From contig NZ_JBBOOK010000001.1 in assembly GCF_038003045.1 (NCBI RefSeq), positions 1,178,001 to 1,242,000 on the forward strand: 64,000 bases of DNA, read 5' to 3'. Below the pieces are notes generated by a model, which was not told the origin of the DNA, did no database searches, and saw only the letters and a program-made list of their open reading frames with translations. Both the position numbers and the translations under genes were made by a program. How positions within the stretch are numbered: the first letter of the stretch is position 1; every line of letters begins with the position of its first letter. This DNA comes from Sporosarcina sp. FSL W7-1349. Lineage in GTDB: Bacteria > Bacillota > Bacilli > Bacillales_A > Planococcaceae. Positions 8,614 through 17,518 of this stretch are shown one piece after another.

Positions 8614-9975
8614 TTATATGTCATATAGAAAATCCATATCATTTATGAAAGTTTGCATGGACTCTAAAAATTTTTCCGTTTTTTCACTCCCTAAAATAGG
8701 TTCACAATTATGAAGGAACTTTGCCTCGATCTGCCTGTCCGATAAAGGTGTAGAAGGCTCTCCCGATGGATTATCCAAAGCTGCTTTTATCGTCCTCCCG
8801 TCATCCATCACAATTTCAACTTTTGCCGCCCTTTTTTTCGGATAGTCCTTATCCGCTTCCTCGTCTATATATATTTCGATTTTATCGCATATTTCCCAAA
8901 CCTGCGGCTCTACACTTTCCGGCTTGAAACTATCAACTTGAAGAGTGTCGTTCAGTAAAGCGACGGCGATGGAATAAGGTAGACTCATTTGTGCGTCAAG
9001 TAAGTTTATACAGTGTGTATGATTGTGCAATGCAGCAATCTGATTAACGCCGACCCTAATATTTTGAACTGCTGAAAGATCGATTATCTCCCTCTCTTTT
9101 ATTTTAAATATACAGTCGATCGCCACATGCAAGTGACGACAACAAGGATACGGCTTAAAGTAAATATTCATAATTTCCAGTGGCATATCCGATTCCTTTT
9201 GTAACGCTTCCGGGTTGATTTGATTGTCGGCGAACGCCATGAAAAAACCATTTTCTTTCTCTAGAATAGTTGCTGGACCGGTCAGACCAGCTAGCGCAAG
9301 CTCCGCAGCTCTAATGCCGTCTTGTGCTGCTTGCCCGGGATGAATTCTCTTCACTTCGGAACCAGAACCTAAAAAAGCAAAAATACCTCCGCAAAAACTG
9401 CCAGCAATCCCAAAAGCATTACGGATTTGATGTATATTGGAACAATATAAAAAGCTGACAGCAGCCGCAGCGCCAAATATACCGGTGATAGGTGTGTTAT
9501 GAAACCCTTTTTTTCTGGAAACTGGATGAATGGCAGCTGCAAGTCTCAAAGCGATTTCGTATCCGACAACAATTGCCTTTATCGTTCGCATAGGCTCTGC
9601 TTTTATCGCCTCCGATACGGCAAACACAGCGGGGAGCACAGCTGCACCAGGATGTGTAGATCCGTATGTATGGCCATCATCAAAATCCAGCGCATGTGCA
9701 CTTGTTCCATTTATGAACGCTGCATTTGTTTTTGACAATAAATAAGGTGAACCAATGACGTTTATCTGCCCCTTCCCTTCATTTTCAAGTAGATAGTTCA
9801 ACACCTTTTGACTTGTTTCACTCATAGAACCGGTGATCGCCGCGCAATAATAATCAATAATCACTTTTTTCACTTGCCGCAATTCTCCTGATGATAATTT
9901 TCTATGTGAGAATTCCTCCACAAATAAAGCCAATTTTTCCGTAATGCCTTTTTCCAATAATTGAATGTCACCCAT
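8614..9975 (-). CDS. MmgE/PrpD family protein
   Basis: This 453-residue member of the MmgE/PrpD family, which includes 2-methylcitrate dehydratase and cis-aconitate decarboxylase, has the conserved GTSAHALDFDD and STHPGAAVLPA segments (about residues 93-120), KRIHPGQAAQDG and PYPCCRHLH. No methylcitrate synthase or methylisocitrate lyase is nearby, so a methylcitrate cycle is not supported; it may dehydrate, decarboxylate or isomerise a polycarboxylate that is the pathway substrate. It is the last gene of the leftward transport operon, 16 bp after the MFS gene, and is followed by a strong terminator. The ATG at 9975 has a GAGGAGGG site. Confidence 0.85.
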   Translation of the reverse strand: MGDIQLLEKGITEKLALFVEEFSHRKLSSGELRQVKKVIIDYYCAAITGSMSETSQKVLNYLLENEGKGQINVIGSPYLLSKTNAAFINGTSAHALDFDDGHTYGSTHPGAAVLPAVFAVSEAIKAEPMRTIKAIVVGYEIALRLAAAIHPVSRKKGFHNTPITGIFGAAAAVSFLYCSNIHQIRNAFGIAGSFCGGIFAFLGSGSEVKRIHPGQAAQDGIRAAELALAGLTGPATILEKENGFFMAFADNQINPEALQKESDMPLEIMNIYFKPYPCCRHLHVAIDCIFKIKEREIIDLSAVQNIRVGVNQIAALHNHTHCINLLDAQMSLPYSIAVALLNDTLQVDSFKPESVEPQVWEICDKIEIYIDEEADKDYPKKRAAKVEIVMDDGRTIKAALDNPSGEPSTPLSDRQIEAKFLHNCEPILGSEKTEKFLESMQTFINDMDFLYDI

Positions 9976-9991
9976 ATGTCCTAGTCCCTCC

Positions 9992-11137
9992 TCAAATTTT
10001 CATCATTTTAGATATACCATTTGCAGTAAATGCTCCGAAAATCAAAAGCAGCGAATTCATAAAAAAGATAGGTCCTAGACCGATGAAACTACTTATGCCC
10101 GCGAAGGCAAAAGGCACAATTGTTTGCGCTAAACGGTTGGAAGCTAGACGGACACCGAGGACTTCCGCTGATCTCCCGGCTGGCGAGAACGTATACGCTA
10201 AAATAATTGTCAGCGGCTGAGTAACACCCAACCCTGTTCCTAAAATGAAAGCGAATAAAAAAATTGCGGCAAACCCATGCAAAAAAGGGATCATTCCATA
10301 TCCGAAAGCACCAATCAACATAAAAATCCATAAAATTGTTGTAATACCGAATTTGTTTACCAAATGAGGCATGAAAATTCGGACTAACGCATTTGCGGTA
10401 GCTTGTGCTGATAAAGCCCAACCAATCTCGGATAGGCTCAGCCCCAATGATTGGGCAAGCAACGGAAAATATACATAAAAAATATCTAATGCAGAGAGGA
10501 CGATCATACTTACTAATAAAGACGAGCGGAGACCTGAGATTTGAAACAATTCTTTAACATTACTTTTCCCCTCTAAAGGCTCACTTTGTTGATTGACATT
10601 TTTGTTAACTATATAAAAGGACAAAACGAGCGCAATCAAGGGAACAAATGCCAATAGCAAATAGGAAGTTTGGAAACCAAAATGTTCTGTCGCATATCCC
10701 CCAAGTAAAGGTCCCAACAACATACCGGTTGATGAAAATAGACTGAACGATCCTATGGAGCTATTTATACTTCCACCTTCGGAAGATTTAGCAACCCCAT
10801 TTTGAATGGCAAGAATGGCCATCAACTGAGAAATCCCAAGTAGTAGTTGAGAAAGGTATAAAATGCTGGTATAGGGAAAGAAATAAGGCAAACAAAGGGA
10901 GAGAAAGATTCCGACAGATCCTAACGCTAAAGGGGGACGCTCCCCGTAACGATCGATGTAGCGGCCTGCAAAAATAGCTAACAGTAAAGGCAGAATCGAG
11001 AAACAAGCAGTAATCAATCCGATTTCGATAATGGATGCTCCCAATTGTTTAGCAAACAACGATGTCATTGGACGAGCAGCAAAAACCGGAATGAAAATAA
11101 AGATTGTCGCAGCCAAAAAAGGATTTAATTTCATCAT
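9992..11137 (-). CDS. MFS transporter
   Basis: A major facilitator superfamily carrier of about 381 residues with twelve predicted membrane helices and the loop 2-3 motif GRYIDRYGERPPLALG (about residues 59-74). The ORF is open to 11152, but the ATG pair at 11137/11134 is better placed behind GGTGGAG. It lies between the TRAP permease and the MmgE/PrpD gene, so it may import a related acid or export a product. The substrate cannot be told. Two transport systems in one operon is notable. Confidence 0.85.
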   Translation of the reverse strand: MMKLNPFLAATIFIFIPVFAARPMTSLFAKQLGASIIEIGLITACFSILPLLLAIFAGRYIDRYGERPPLALGSVGIFLSLCLPYFFPYTSILYLSQLLLGISQLMAILAIQNGVAKSSEGGSINSSIGSFSLFSSTGMLLGPLLGGYATEHFGFQTSYLLLAFVPLIALVLSFYIVNKNVNQQSEPLEGKSNVKELFQISGLRSSLLVSMIVLSALDIFYVYFPLLAQSLGLSLSEIGWALSAQATANALVRIFMPHLVNKFGITTILWIFMLIGAFGYGMIPFLHGFAAIFLFAFILGTGLGVTQPLTIILAYTFSPAGRSAEVLGVRLASNRLAQTIVPFAFAGISSFIGLGPIFFMNSLLLIFGAFTANGISKMMKI

Positions 11138-11180
11138 CAACCACTCCACCACAATGGCTTGGCGCCATCTTATTCAATTA

Positions 11181-11224
11181 GTAAAAGAACCACAGATTGT
11201 CGATACTATCTGCGGCTCTTTTAC
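11181..11224 (-). other. long intergenic hairpin between TRAP permease and MFS genes
   Basis: Positions 11181-11224 form an imperfect stem of about 20 bp with a short loop, GTAAAAGA... paired with ...TCTTTTAC. On the minus strand the T-run is short, so it is probably a partial terminator or RNA-processing site that lowers MFS and MmgE/PrpD expression. Confidence 0.6.
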
Positions 11225-11228
11225 ATTT

Positions 11229-13160
11229 TTATATGAGCGTATTTTCGGATTCCCCTTTTTTAGAGGAAACTACAGTACCCGACTCGAATAACCCTTTTTG
11301 GACAGCAGTTCGATTCTTTATCAAAGTAATACTCAATAATACTACTAAGAGAATCAAACCTATTAGATCAGTCAATAAATTAGCAGAAATCAATAGAATA
11401 GAAGTTGCAAAGAACAATATACGTTCGATGATATTTAATTGTCCTTTTAACCATCCCGTTAAAGAAGTTGCTAGTACAAATACGCCAACAATTGCCATAA
11501 GCAATGCCCAAAGAATATTGCTTACAGAACCTTGTGCTAATAATTCTGGCCCATAAACGAACATATAAGGTATCAAGAAAGCAACTAACCCAATCTTTGC
11601 CGATCTCACGGATGTTTGTAATGGATTACTTCCAGAAATCCCTGCCGCCGTATAGGAAGCCAAAGCGACAGGCGGAGTAATGGGAGCCAAACAAGAGAAA
11701 TAAAAGACAAACATATGAGCAGCTAACACGGGCACCCCTAGTTTAATTAATGCCGGAGCCGTTAATACTCCGAGCAAAATATAAGCCGCTGTCGGAGGAA
11801 GCCCCATCCCCATTATGACGCAGGCCACCATCGTAACGAGCAACGTTAAAAACAGGGATGATTGACCCAGATTTACCATCAACGTTGTTAATGTAACCCC
11901 AATACCCGTCAAATTAATGACTCCGACTACAATTCCAGCTGTTGCACAAGCCACCGTAGTCAGTAGCATTCCCTTCGCCCCGTCCATCAAAGCATTGGAG
12001 AGGAATTTCCAATCAACTGTTTTAAAATAAAAAATGATATACGTGGATACGAGCGCAACAATTGACCAAAAAGCGGAAAGCATTGGGGAAACTTGGACAA
12101 TCACTAGTAAATATACAAGGGTTCCAAGGCCGATATAAAGATGAAAACCTTGAACGAACGTTTCTTTAAACTTTGGCAGCAACTCTTTTGGCAAACCTTT
12201 TAGATTATCTTTTGCAGCTTGCAAATCAACATAAAAGTAAACAGACAAATAATATAAAATAGCCGGGATTGCGGCAGCTATTATAATTTGAGAATAGGAA
12301 ATACCCGTCATTTCCGCCATCACAAATGCGCCTGCCCCCATGATTGGTGGCATGAGGGATCCGCCCGTCGATGCAACCGCTTCAATAGAAGCCGCATCTT
12401 TTGGCTTATACCCCAATTTCTTCATGAGTGGAATCGTAAATTGCCCCGTTGAAGCCACATTCGCTACCGGGCTACCAGAAACTGTTCCCATTAAGGCACT
12501 GGAAACGACCGCAACTTTTGCGGGACCTCCCCGGTATCTCCCTCCAAAAATATAGGCAAGATCAATGAACACTTTTCCTGCTCCTGTAGCGTTCAAAAAT
12601 GCCCCAAAAATAACGAATAGAGCAACAAATGTAGCGGCAATGCCTAATGTCGTTCCCCATAACCCTTCGGTGGACATGTATACGAGCGAAATAAATCGAT
12701 TGGTGGACATATTTGATGATTGGAAAATCCCGGGGAACAGCCCACCAAAATAGGAATAGAAGATAAAGAAAGCCCCAATCATGGATAATATTAAGCCTGC
12801 TACACGTCTGGTTGCTTCCAATACCAGAATAATTGTGACTACGCCGAAAAATATATCATAAGCGTTAGGATTTCCTACTCTAAAAAGGAGATCTTTGTAA
12901 GTTAAAGCAATATAAATACCCGAACCAATCGCTAGAAAAACAGCTCCAATGTCTATCCATCTCCATTTTAGGGAAGTGTGAATTGGATACATCAAAAACA
13001 CTAAAACGAGAACTAAAGTTAAATGGAAACTTCTTTGAAGCATCGGGGTAAATACTCCAAATCCCCCTGTGTATAATTGAAAAAGTGACAAAATGATTGT
13101 GACCAAAAAAATGAACTTTGTAATAGTTTTTCCATATCCTTTTACAGTTTCTTTCTCCAT
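11229..13160 (-). CDS. TRAP transporter fused permease (4TM/12TM type)
   Basis: The protein is a fused small (DctQ-like) and large (DctM-like) TRAP permease, the form that works with TAXI-type binding proteins. It is 643 residues and almost entirely hydrophobic. The DctM part (about 120-560) has SALMGTVSGSPVANVASTG and the conserved PPIMGAGAF and GMGLPPTAAYI segments. It uses a sodium or proton gradient to import an organic acid delivered by the TAXI protein encoded just upstream. The ORF is open to a GTG at 13169; ATG 13160 is preferred because AAGGGAG lies 8 nt upstream. Confidence 0.92.
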   Translation of the reverse strand: MEKETVKGYGKTITKFIFLVTIILSLFQLYTGGFGVFTPMLQRSFHLTLVLVLVFLMYPIHTSLKWRWIDIGAVFLAIGSGIYIALTYKDLLFRVGNPNAYDIFFGVVTIILVLEATRRVAGLILSMIGAFFIFYSYFGGLFPGIFQSSNMSTNRFISLVYMSTEGLWGTTLGIAATFVALFVIFGAFLNATGAGKVFIDLAYIFGGRYRGGPAKVAVVSSALMGTVSGSPVANVASTGQFTIPLMKKLGYKPKDAASIEAVASTGGSLMPPIMGAGAFVMAEMTGISYSQIIIAAAIPAILYYLSVYFYVDLQAAKDNLKGLPKELLPKFKETFVQGFHLYIGLGTLVYLLVIVQVSPMLSAFWSIVALVSTYIIFYFKTVDWKFLSNALMDGAKGMLLTTVACATAGIVVGVINLTGIGVTLTTLMVNLGQSSLFLTLLVTMVACVIMGMGLPPTAAYILLGVLTAPALIKLGVPVLAAHMFVFYFSCLAPITPPVALASYTAAGISGSNPLQTSVRSAKIGLVAFLIPYMFVYGPELLAQGSVSNILWALLMAIVGVFVLATSLTGWLKGQLNIIERILFFATSILLISANLLTDLIGLILLVVLLSITLIKNRTAVQKGLFESGTVVSSKKGESENTLI

Positions 13161-13178
13161 CTCTTTCACTCCCTTAAC

Positions 13179-13207
13179 AATAAAAAAGGGGCATGCCCTT
13201 TTTTATT
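13179..13207. other. hairpin between TAXI binding-protein and TRAP permease genes
   Basis: A 12-bp AT-rich stem with GGGGCATGCCC at its core and T-runs on both sides lies between the two genes and touches the TAXI stop codon. It looks like a leaky terminator, which would make binding protein more abundant than permease. Confidence 0.7.
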
Positions 13208-14181
13208 CATTTATTAAGTACTCCCTGCTCTTCATAATACTTTACGGCCCCTGGGTGCAACTCAATCGTATTATTTGGAGCCGTCTCTATTGTGACTTCT
13301 TTCATTGACTCGTGAGCTGCATGAATATCATCAATATTCTCAAATACCTGTTTAACAAATTCATATACTATTTCTTCATCTACATCTGCACCGACAACGA
13401 TTTGTGTATTGACAGCAAGCGTTTTTTTGTCTTCATCCACACCGCTATACGTATTGGCTGGAATAGTTTCCGCATATATTGCCGAGTTTGATTGATTAAT
13501 TTTAGATGCTTCCTCTTCCGTGATGGTGATCAAGTCAATCTCTCGTACACTTGCCAATTCTTGGACTGCGGGCACCGGTACCCCTGCCCAGATGAATGCC
13601 GCATCAATTTGTCCGTCCTTCATTCCTTCCACCGCTTCTGCAAACGATAAATATTGCTGCTTAACGCCCGAATCATAAGGTAGACCTAATACTTCCAATA
13701 CTTCTTTACTTTTTACTTCCGAACCGCTTCCCGGTGCTCCAACCGCAACTTTCTTTCCTTGTAAATCTTGGAATGAGGAAATTCCTGAGTCCTTTAAGAC
13801 AACCAGAGATAGTGGTTGAGAATACATGCTAAAAACTCCTCTCAACAAATCCTCTCGCGATTCCCCTTCAAACTCGCCTTTCCCTTCATAAGCCCCTACT
13901 GCACTATCTCCACCAACTAATGCAAATTCGACTTCCTTATTATCTAGCAAACGAATATTTTCAACCGATCCCCCAGATGCTTGGTTCGTCACGTTTAAGA
14001 TTTCGCTATTATTGTTCAGCACTTGTGTTAGCGCTGCCCCTATGGCATAAAATGAACCGCTTGTTCCAGCAGTGGTTAATGTATAATTTGTTTTCGCATC
14101 TCCATTGGCATCTGCATTTCCACATGCCACTAAAAAAAGAAGCATAAAAATAACCGATAATGCTTTAAGTTGTTTTTTCAT
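13207..14181 (-). CDS. TAXI family TRAP transporter solute-binding lipoprotein
   Basis: The extracytoplasmic substrate-binding subunit of the TRAP system, 324 residues. The ATG at 14181 is chosen because GGGAGG lies upstream and because it gives a proper lipoprotein signal, MKKQLKALS...LFLVACG, with the acylated cysteine at about residue 21. The mature part has the TAXI motifs TLTTAGTSGSFYAIGAAL and GGSVENIRLL. Family members bind dicarboxylates, amino acids such as glutamate, or other small acids. Here the ligand is presumably the pathway substrate. The gene is followed by a hairpin and then the permease. Confidence 0.92.
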   Translation of the reverse strand: MKKQLKALSVIFMLLFLVACGNADANGDAKTNYTLTTAGTSGSFYAIGAALTQVLNNNSEILNVTNQASGGSVENIRLLDNKEVEFALVGGDSAVGAYEGKGEFEGESREDLLRGVFSMYSQPLSLVVLKDSGISSFQDLQGKKVAVGAPGSGSEVKSKEVLEVLGLPYDSGVKQQYLSFAEAVEGMKDGQIDAAFIWAGVPVPAVQELASVREIDLITITEEEASKINQSNSAIYAETIPANTYSGVDEDKKTLAVNTQIVVGADVDEEIVYEFVKQVFENIDDIHAAHESMKEVTIETAPNNTIELHPGAVKYYEEQGVLNK

Positions 14182-14240
14182 TTTATTTCCTCCCTTTTCA
14201 TGTAAGCGCAAACATTAGTATGAATCATTCTTACGCACAG

Positions 14241-14993
14241 TCATTTCGATACAAATGCTTCTAATGCTTGGGTATGTTGTACTGTCCCGCGCATTATCGC
14301 TTGCATTGCATTTTCTCTGGCCATCGTCTTTTTCAAGTTATCAATACTGTTAGAATTCATGATTTCCTTAGATGTAATAAAAGAATCGATTGGCCCTTTC
14401 GCTAGTTCTTCTGCTACAGCGAACCCTTCTTGAATCAATTCTCCCTTGGGAACTTTTTGGTTTACCATGCCGAATTGGGCAGCTTCCTCAACAGTTATCG
14501 TTTTTCCCGACCACATCCATTCTTTCGCTTTCCATTCACCGACAATACTCGGTAAGTAAAAGTGCAGACCAAGGTCTGGGATTAAACCGACATTTTTAAA
14601 AGAAAGAACAAGTTTGGTCTCCTCTTCTGCGAGAATAAGATCAGCAGCTAATGCAAGGCTTATGCCAGCCCCCGCCACATATCCATGGAGCATGCAAATG
14701 ACAATCTTCGGTACTTCTCTAATCTTCTGAACAATTTTTGCAGACAAATCCATATTTCGTTTAATTTCCATCGGATCATATGGAGCAGCCATCGCTTTAA
14801 TATCTCCACCTGCACAGAAGGATCGACCCTTTGCTGTGATGAGTATCACTTTTACTTCCTGCATTTTCTCGGTTTCATCCAGAGCTTTTAGGAGTTCTTC
14901 TTTTAATCTTTGACTCAAAGCATTCAACGATTTCGGTTCATTCAAATAAATAACAACAATTTCATTTCGTATTTCCAATAAAATACTGCTCAC
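14241..14993 (-). CDS. enoyl-CoA hydratase/isomerase family protein
   Basis: A crotonase-fold protein of about 250 residues. The oxyanion-hole segments are KGRSFCAGGDIKAMA (about 55-69) and HGYVAGAGISLALAADLILA (about 102-121). The active-site region near LIPDLGLHFYLP lacks the paired Glu of standard hydratases at one position (DLGLHF), so isomerase or another crotonase activity is possible. The ORF is open to an ATG at 15014, but that start has no ribosome site, whereas the GTG at 14993 follows AAGGGTGG at good spacing. It is the first gene of the transport operon, downstream of a sigma-54 promoter. Confidence 0.85.
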   Translation of the reverse strand: MSSILLEIRNEIVVIYLNEPKSLNALSQRLKEELLKALDETEKMQEVKVILITAKGRSFCAGGDIKAMAAPYDPMEIKRNMDLSAKIVQKIREVPKIVICMLHGYVAGAGISLALAADLILAEEETKLVLSFKNVGLIPDLGLHFYLPSIVGEWKAKEWMWSGKTITVEEAAQFGMVNQKVPKGELIQEGFAVAEELAKGPIDSFITSKEIMNSNSIDNLKKTMARENAMQAIMRGTVQHTQALEAFVSK

Positions 14994-15043
14994 AACAGCA
15001 ATGCCACCCTTCATTTTGAATTTTTTTTGTTACTCTTTATCTT

Positions 15044-15058
15044 GCAAGATTCATGCCA
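15044..15058 (-). promoter_or_regulatory. sigma-54 (-24/-12) promoter of the enoyl-CoA hydratase/TRAP operon
   Basis: The minus strand reads TGGCATGAATCTTGC, one base from the TGGCAC-N5-TTGC consensus with the correct GG-N10-GC spacing. The start point is expected near 15032, giving a leader of about 40 nt to the GTG at 14993. Confidence 0.85.
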
Positions 15059-15120
15059 AAACATAATGGGCTAGTTATCACAAGTTTAAAAACCATTCTG
15101 TTAATTTTCAAAACAAATTC

Positions 15121-15150
15121 AAGGGTGTTCGTTTTATTATTGAACACCTT
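15121..15150 (-). terminator. terminator behind the thioesterase gene
   Basis: The inverted repeat GGTGTTC / GAACACC (with weaker outer pairs) lies just beyond the stop codon of the thioesterase gene. The stem core is the same as in the terminator at 8561-8596, but the loop is longer (11 nt). The T-tract on the minus strand is poor, so some readthrough or a second role as a binding site is possible. Confidence 0.55.
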
Positions 15151-15154
15151 GCCA

Positions 15155-15544
15155 CTAAATCATATACGTGACAAGCCCTATAGCCACTTCTTGTCCTTTG
15201 TCATTCTCAATGACCGCTTCACCTATAGCAAGTGACTTTCCTTTTTTCACAATTTTCCCTTTTGCTATTAGCTTTTCTCCATTGGCTGGACGTAAGTAAT
15301 TCAATTTCATTTCTACCGTGACTCCTGCTTTCCCCTTTTCCAAAGTGGATCGCAAAGCTGCCCCTACCGCCGCATCGATCATGCTGGCGATCACGCCACC
15401 GTGCACATTGTTGCGACTCTGTGTCACTTCATATTTAATGGGTAATTCCAATATGGATTGGCCCGAGTCAAGCGCCACTTCCTTTAATCCGATATGCTCC
15501 CAATATGGGTTTTTCACCATTTTATTTTCATGTGCTGCGTTCAA
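15155..15544 (-). CDS. PaaI-type hot-dog thioesterase
   Basis: A cytoplasmic acyl-CoA thioesterase of the PaaI/YdiI family, 129 residues, the usual length. The catalytic hot-dog signature is NNVHGGVIASMIDAAVGAAL (about residues 43-62). I place the start at the TTG at 15544: GGGGAGGA lies 7 nt before it. The longer ATG-start ORF (to 15622) would begin upstream of the sigma-54 promoter and run into the regulator gene. It probably recycles CoA when stalled acyl-CoA intermediates build up. It is transcribed alone between the activator and the transport operon. Confidence 0.88.
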   Translation of the reverse strand: MNAAHENKMVKNPYWEHIGLKEVALDSGQSILELPIKYEVTQSRNNVHGGVIASMIDAAVGAALRSTLEKGKAGVTVEMKLNYLRPANGEKLIAKGKIVKKGKSLAIGEAVIENDKGQEVAIGLVTYMI

Positions 15545-15577
15545 TTGACATTCCTCCCCTCTCTTGAAAGAAGTAAT

Positions 15578-15592
15578 GCAATTAGCGTGCCA
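15578..15592 (-). promoter_or_regulatory. sigma-54 (-24/-12) promoter of the thioesterase gene
   Basis: The minus strand reads TGGCACGCTAATTGC, an exact sigma-54 consensus. It lies in the 56-bp gap between the activator stop codon (15601) and the thioesterase TTG start (15544), giving a leader of about 20 nt. Any upstream activator site must lie inside the activator coding sequence. Confidence 0.9.
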
Positions 15593-15600
15593 GAATGGCA

Positions 15601-17490
15601 TTACGAATTCATTTTTTTCCATAAAGTTGTTCGGCTTATCCCCATCTTTTCAGCAACAAGTGTACGATTATCGTCATAGCGCTCCATCATTTGTTCAATT
15701 ATTTGCTTTTCAATTTCTTCCATCTTCCCGGGTTTCACTATGAAAACATCGGAACTCGACGATGATCGTTCACTGATTTCGGTCTCTTTTACAATGTCCC
15801 GGATAAAGTCTTTTTCCATAGCGGGAGTCAAATTTCTAATGATTAGTCTTTCAATCACATTTTCCAGTTGTCTCACATTCCCTGGCCATTCATATGTTAA
15901 GAAAAAATCTTGCAGCTCTTTTGAAAAACCTTCAAATGTCTTGGATGAATTTCCTTTCTGTAACAAGTGGTTTACAACGATCGGAATATCATCTTCCCGC
16001 TGGAAAAGCGGAGGTATTTCCAAGTGGAGTACACTTAATCTGAAATATAGATCCAACCTGAATTTCTCTTGCTGCACCAAGTCCCAAAGTTTTCGGTTGG
16101 TCGCCGCAATGATCCGGATATCAACAGGTGTAACACGGTCTCCTCCGATCCGCATCACTTCTTTTTCCTGGAGGACTCGCAATAGGCGCGTCTGGATATG
16201 CGGCGGAATTTCGCCTATTTCATCCAAAAAGATCGTCCCCCCATGAGCTAATTCAAACAACCCTTGACGACCGCCTTTATTAGCACCTGTGAAAGCCCCC
16301 TCCGCATAACCAAAAAGTTCACTTTCCAATAAGTTTTCTGGCAACGCTGCACAGTTTACAGCTACAAAAGGTCCTTCTTTTCTATTACTCGCATTATGGA
16401 CACTTTGGGCAATCAATTCCTTGCCGGTTCCGCTTTCTCCGATAACAAGTATGGTGGAATCTGTTGTCGCATACTCCCGCGCTAAATGGATGACTTTTTT
16501 CATTTTCTGGCTATTGTGGGCGATATGATTAAAGTGGTAGCGTGCCAACAGTCCTTTGGAATGTAAATCCCTACGGATTTTGGTTTCTAATTTCTGGATT
16601 TTACTTACTTCTCGATAAGTAATGATGGTGCCGATCTGTTTTTGATCTAATTCAACAGGCTCATATGTAATATTGATACCGCCCTCTGTAAAATTCCCTT
16701 CTCCACTGTAAAGCTTAGGATTCCTTAACGATCTCCTTACTTTGTCATCTTTAATCTCATCTACTTGCTTGCCAATTAATGTGTCTTTCTTAATTTGAAA
16801 GATTTTTTCAACTGCTGTATTGCAAGATTCAATTATTCGCTTTTCATTCAAGAAGAGAATTCCGTCTTCTGACAAGTTAATGAGAGCATTAAGCCTTTCT
16901 GTCTCTTTTTTGATAATAAATCTATCATCCGCAACCTTTTTAGCCAATAACAACGTCCTTTTAATCGATCTCTCGGATATTGTTAAATACATACTTTTCA
17001 TTCCATATTCTTTAGCTAATGCCGCAGCGCGTCTTCCTCCCCCAACGACAACATCCATCCCCATCTGTTTAGCTTTTTTCACTTGTAAAATCAATTCCTC
17101 CGAGGTCTTATAAGGAAGGATCGTTACGTCGAAACCAATGAAGTTTATAATCTCATCAAAATTGACTAAAAAACCCTCCTCCGGATACGCTATAAAACAA
17201 ATTTTATCTCCATATTTTTTTGCTTCTATGAATGCTTTTACAAAATCAAAGTAATCTGTATCACTGTAAACCAATGGCAAGTCAACTAATTTGCTAATTT
17301 CATTGGCAGTTCCCGCCCTGCTGACTACTACCTCATACCCCCCGTTATCTATAATTCCCTTCACCTCAAGAGCTGCTTCCCTCAAAACCCCCTCCACGAC
17401 TTTTACAGTAAAGTCTAATTGGTTCGATACTTGTTTGATCATGGAAGCCATTTCAGGGTATCCTGCAGTCATGATAATTTTAGGTTTCAT
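15601..17490 (-). CDS. sigma-54-dependent activator with PrpR N-terminal sensor domain
   Basis: A transcription activator of 629 residues. It has an N-terminal PrpR_N-type sensor domain (about 1-180), a PAS-like domain (about 195-300), an AAA+ domain with Walker A GESGTGKE (about 350), the sigma-54 contact loop GAFTGA (about 397) and Walker B GGTIFLDEIGE, and a C-terminal Fis-type helix-turn-helix (KMGISRTTLWKKM). The ATG at 17490 follows GAGGAGGG and is preferred to 17550. The intact GAFTGA loop shows that it works with RpoN, which is encoded next to it. It presumably senses a pathway acid or CoA ester and drives the three -24/-12 promoters downstream. Confidence 0.93.
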   Translation of the reverse strand: MKPKIIMTAGYPEMASMIKQVSNQLDFTVKVVEGVLREAALEVKGIIDNGGYEVVVSRAGTANEISKLVDLPLVYSDTDYFDFVKAFIEAKKYGDKICFIAYPEEGFLVNFDEIINFIGFDVTILPYKTSEELILQVKKAKQMGMDVVVGGGRRAAALAKEYGMKSMYLTISERSIKRTLLLAKKVADDRFIIKKETERLNALINLSEDGILFLNEKRIIESCNTAVEKIFQIKKDTLIGKQVDEIKDDKVRRSLRNPKLYSGEGNFTEGGINITYEPVELDQKQIGTIITYREVSKIQKLETKIRRDLHSKGLLARYHFNHIAHNSQKMKKVIHLAREYATTDSTILVIGESGTGKELIAQSVHNASNRKEGPFVAVNCAALPENLLESELFGYAEGAFTGANKGGRQGLFELAHGGTIFLDEIGEIPPHIQTRLLRVLQEKEVMRIGGDRVTPVDIRIIAATNRKLWDLVQQEKFRLDLYFRLSVLHLEIPPLFQREDDIPIVVNHLLQKGNSSKTFEGFSKELQDFFLTYEWPGNVRQLENVIERLIIRNLTPAMEKDFIRDIVKETEISERSSSSSDVFIVKPGKMEEIEKQIIEQMMERYDDNRTLVAEKMGISRTTLWKKMNS

Positions 17491-17518
17491 AAAAGCCCTC
17501 CTCATAAAATCTTTTTTA

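Noticed and set aside
8614..9975. Complete methylcitrate cycle based on the MmgE/PrpD gene and PrpR-type activator
   Set aside because: No 2-methylcitrate synthase or 2-methylisocitrate lyase gene is present in the region, so these genes probably act on another acid.
14112..14130. Fourth sigma-54-like element (TGGCATGTGGAAATGC on the minus strand)
   Set aside because: GG and GC are 11 bases apart and not 10, and it lies inside the signal-peptide codons of the TAXI gene.
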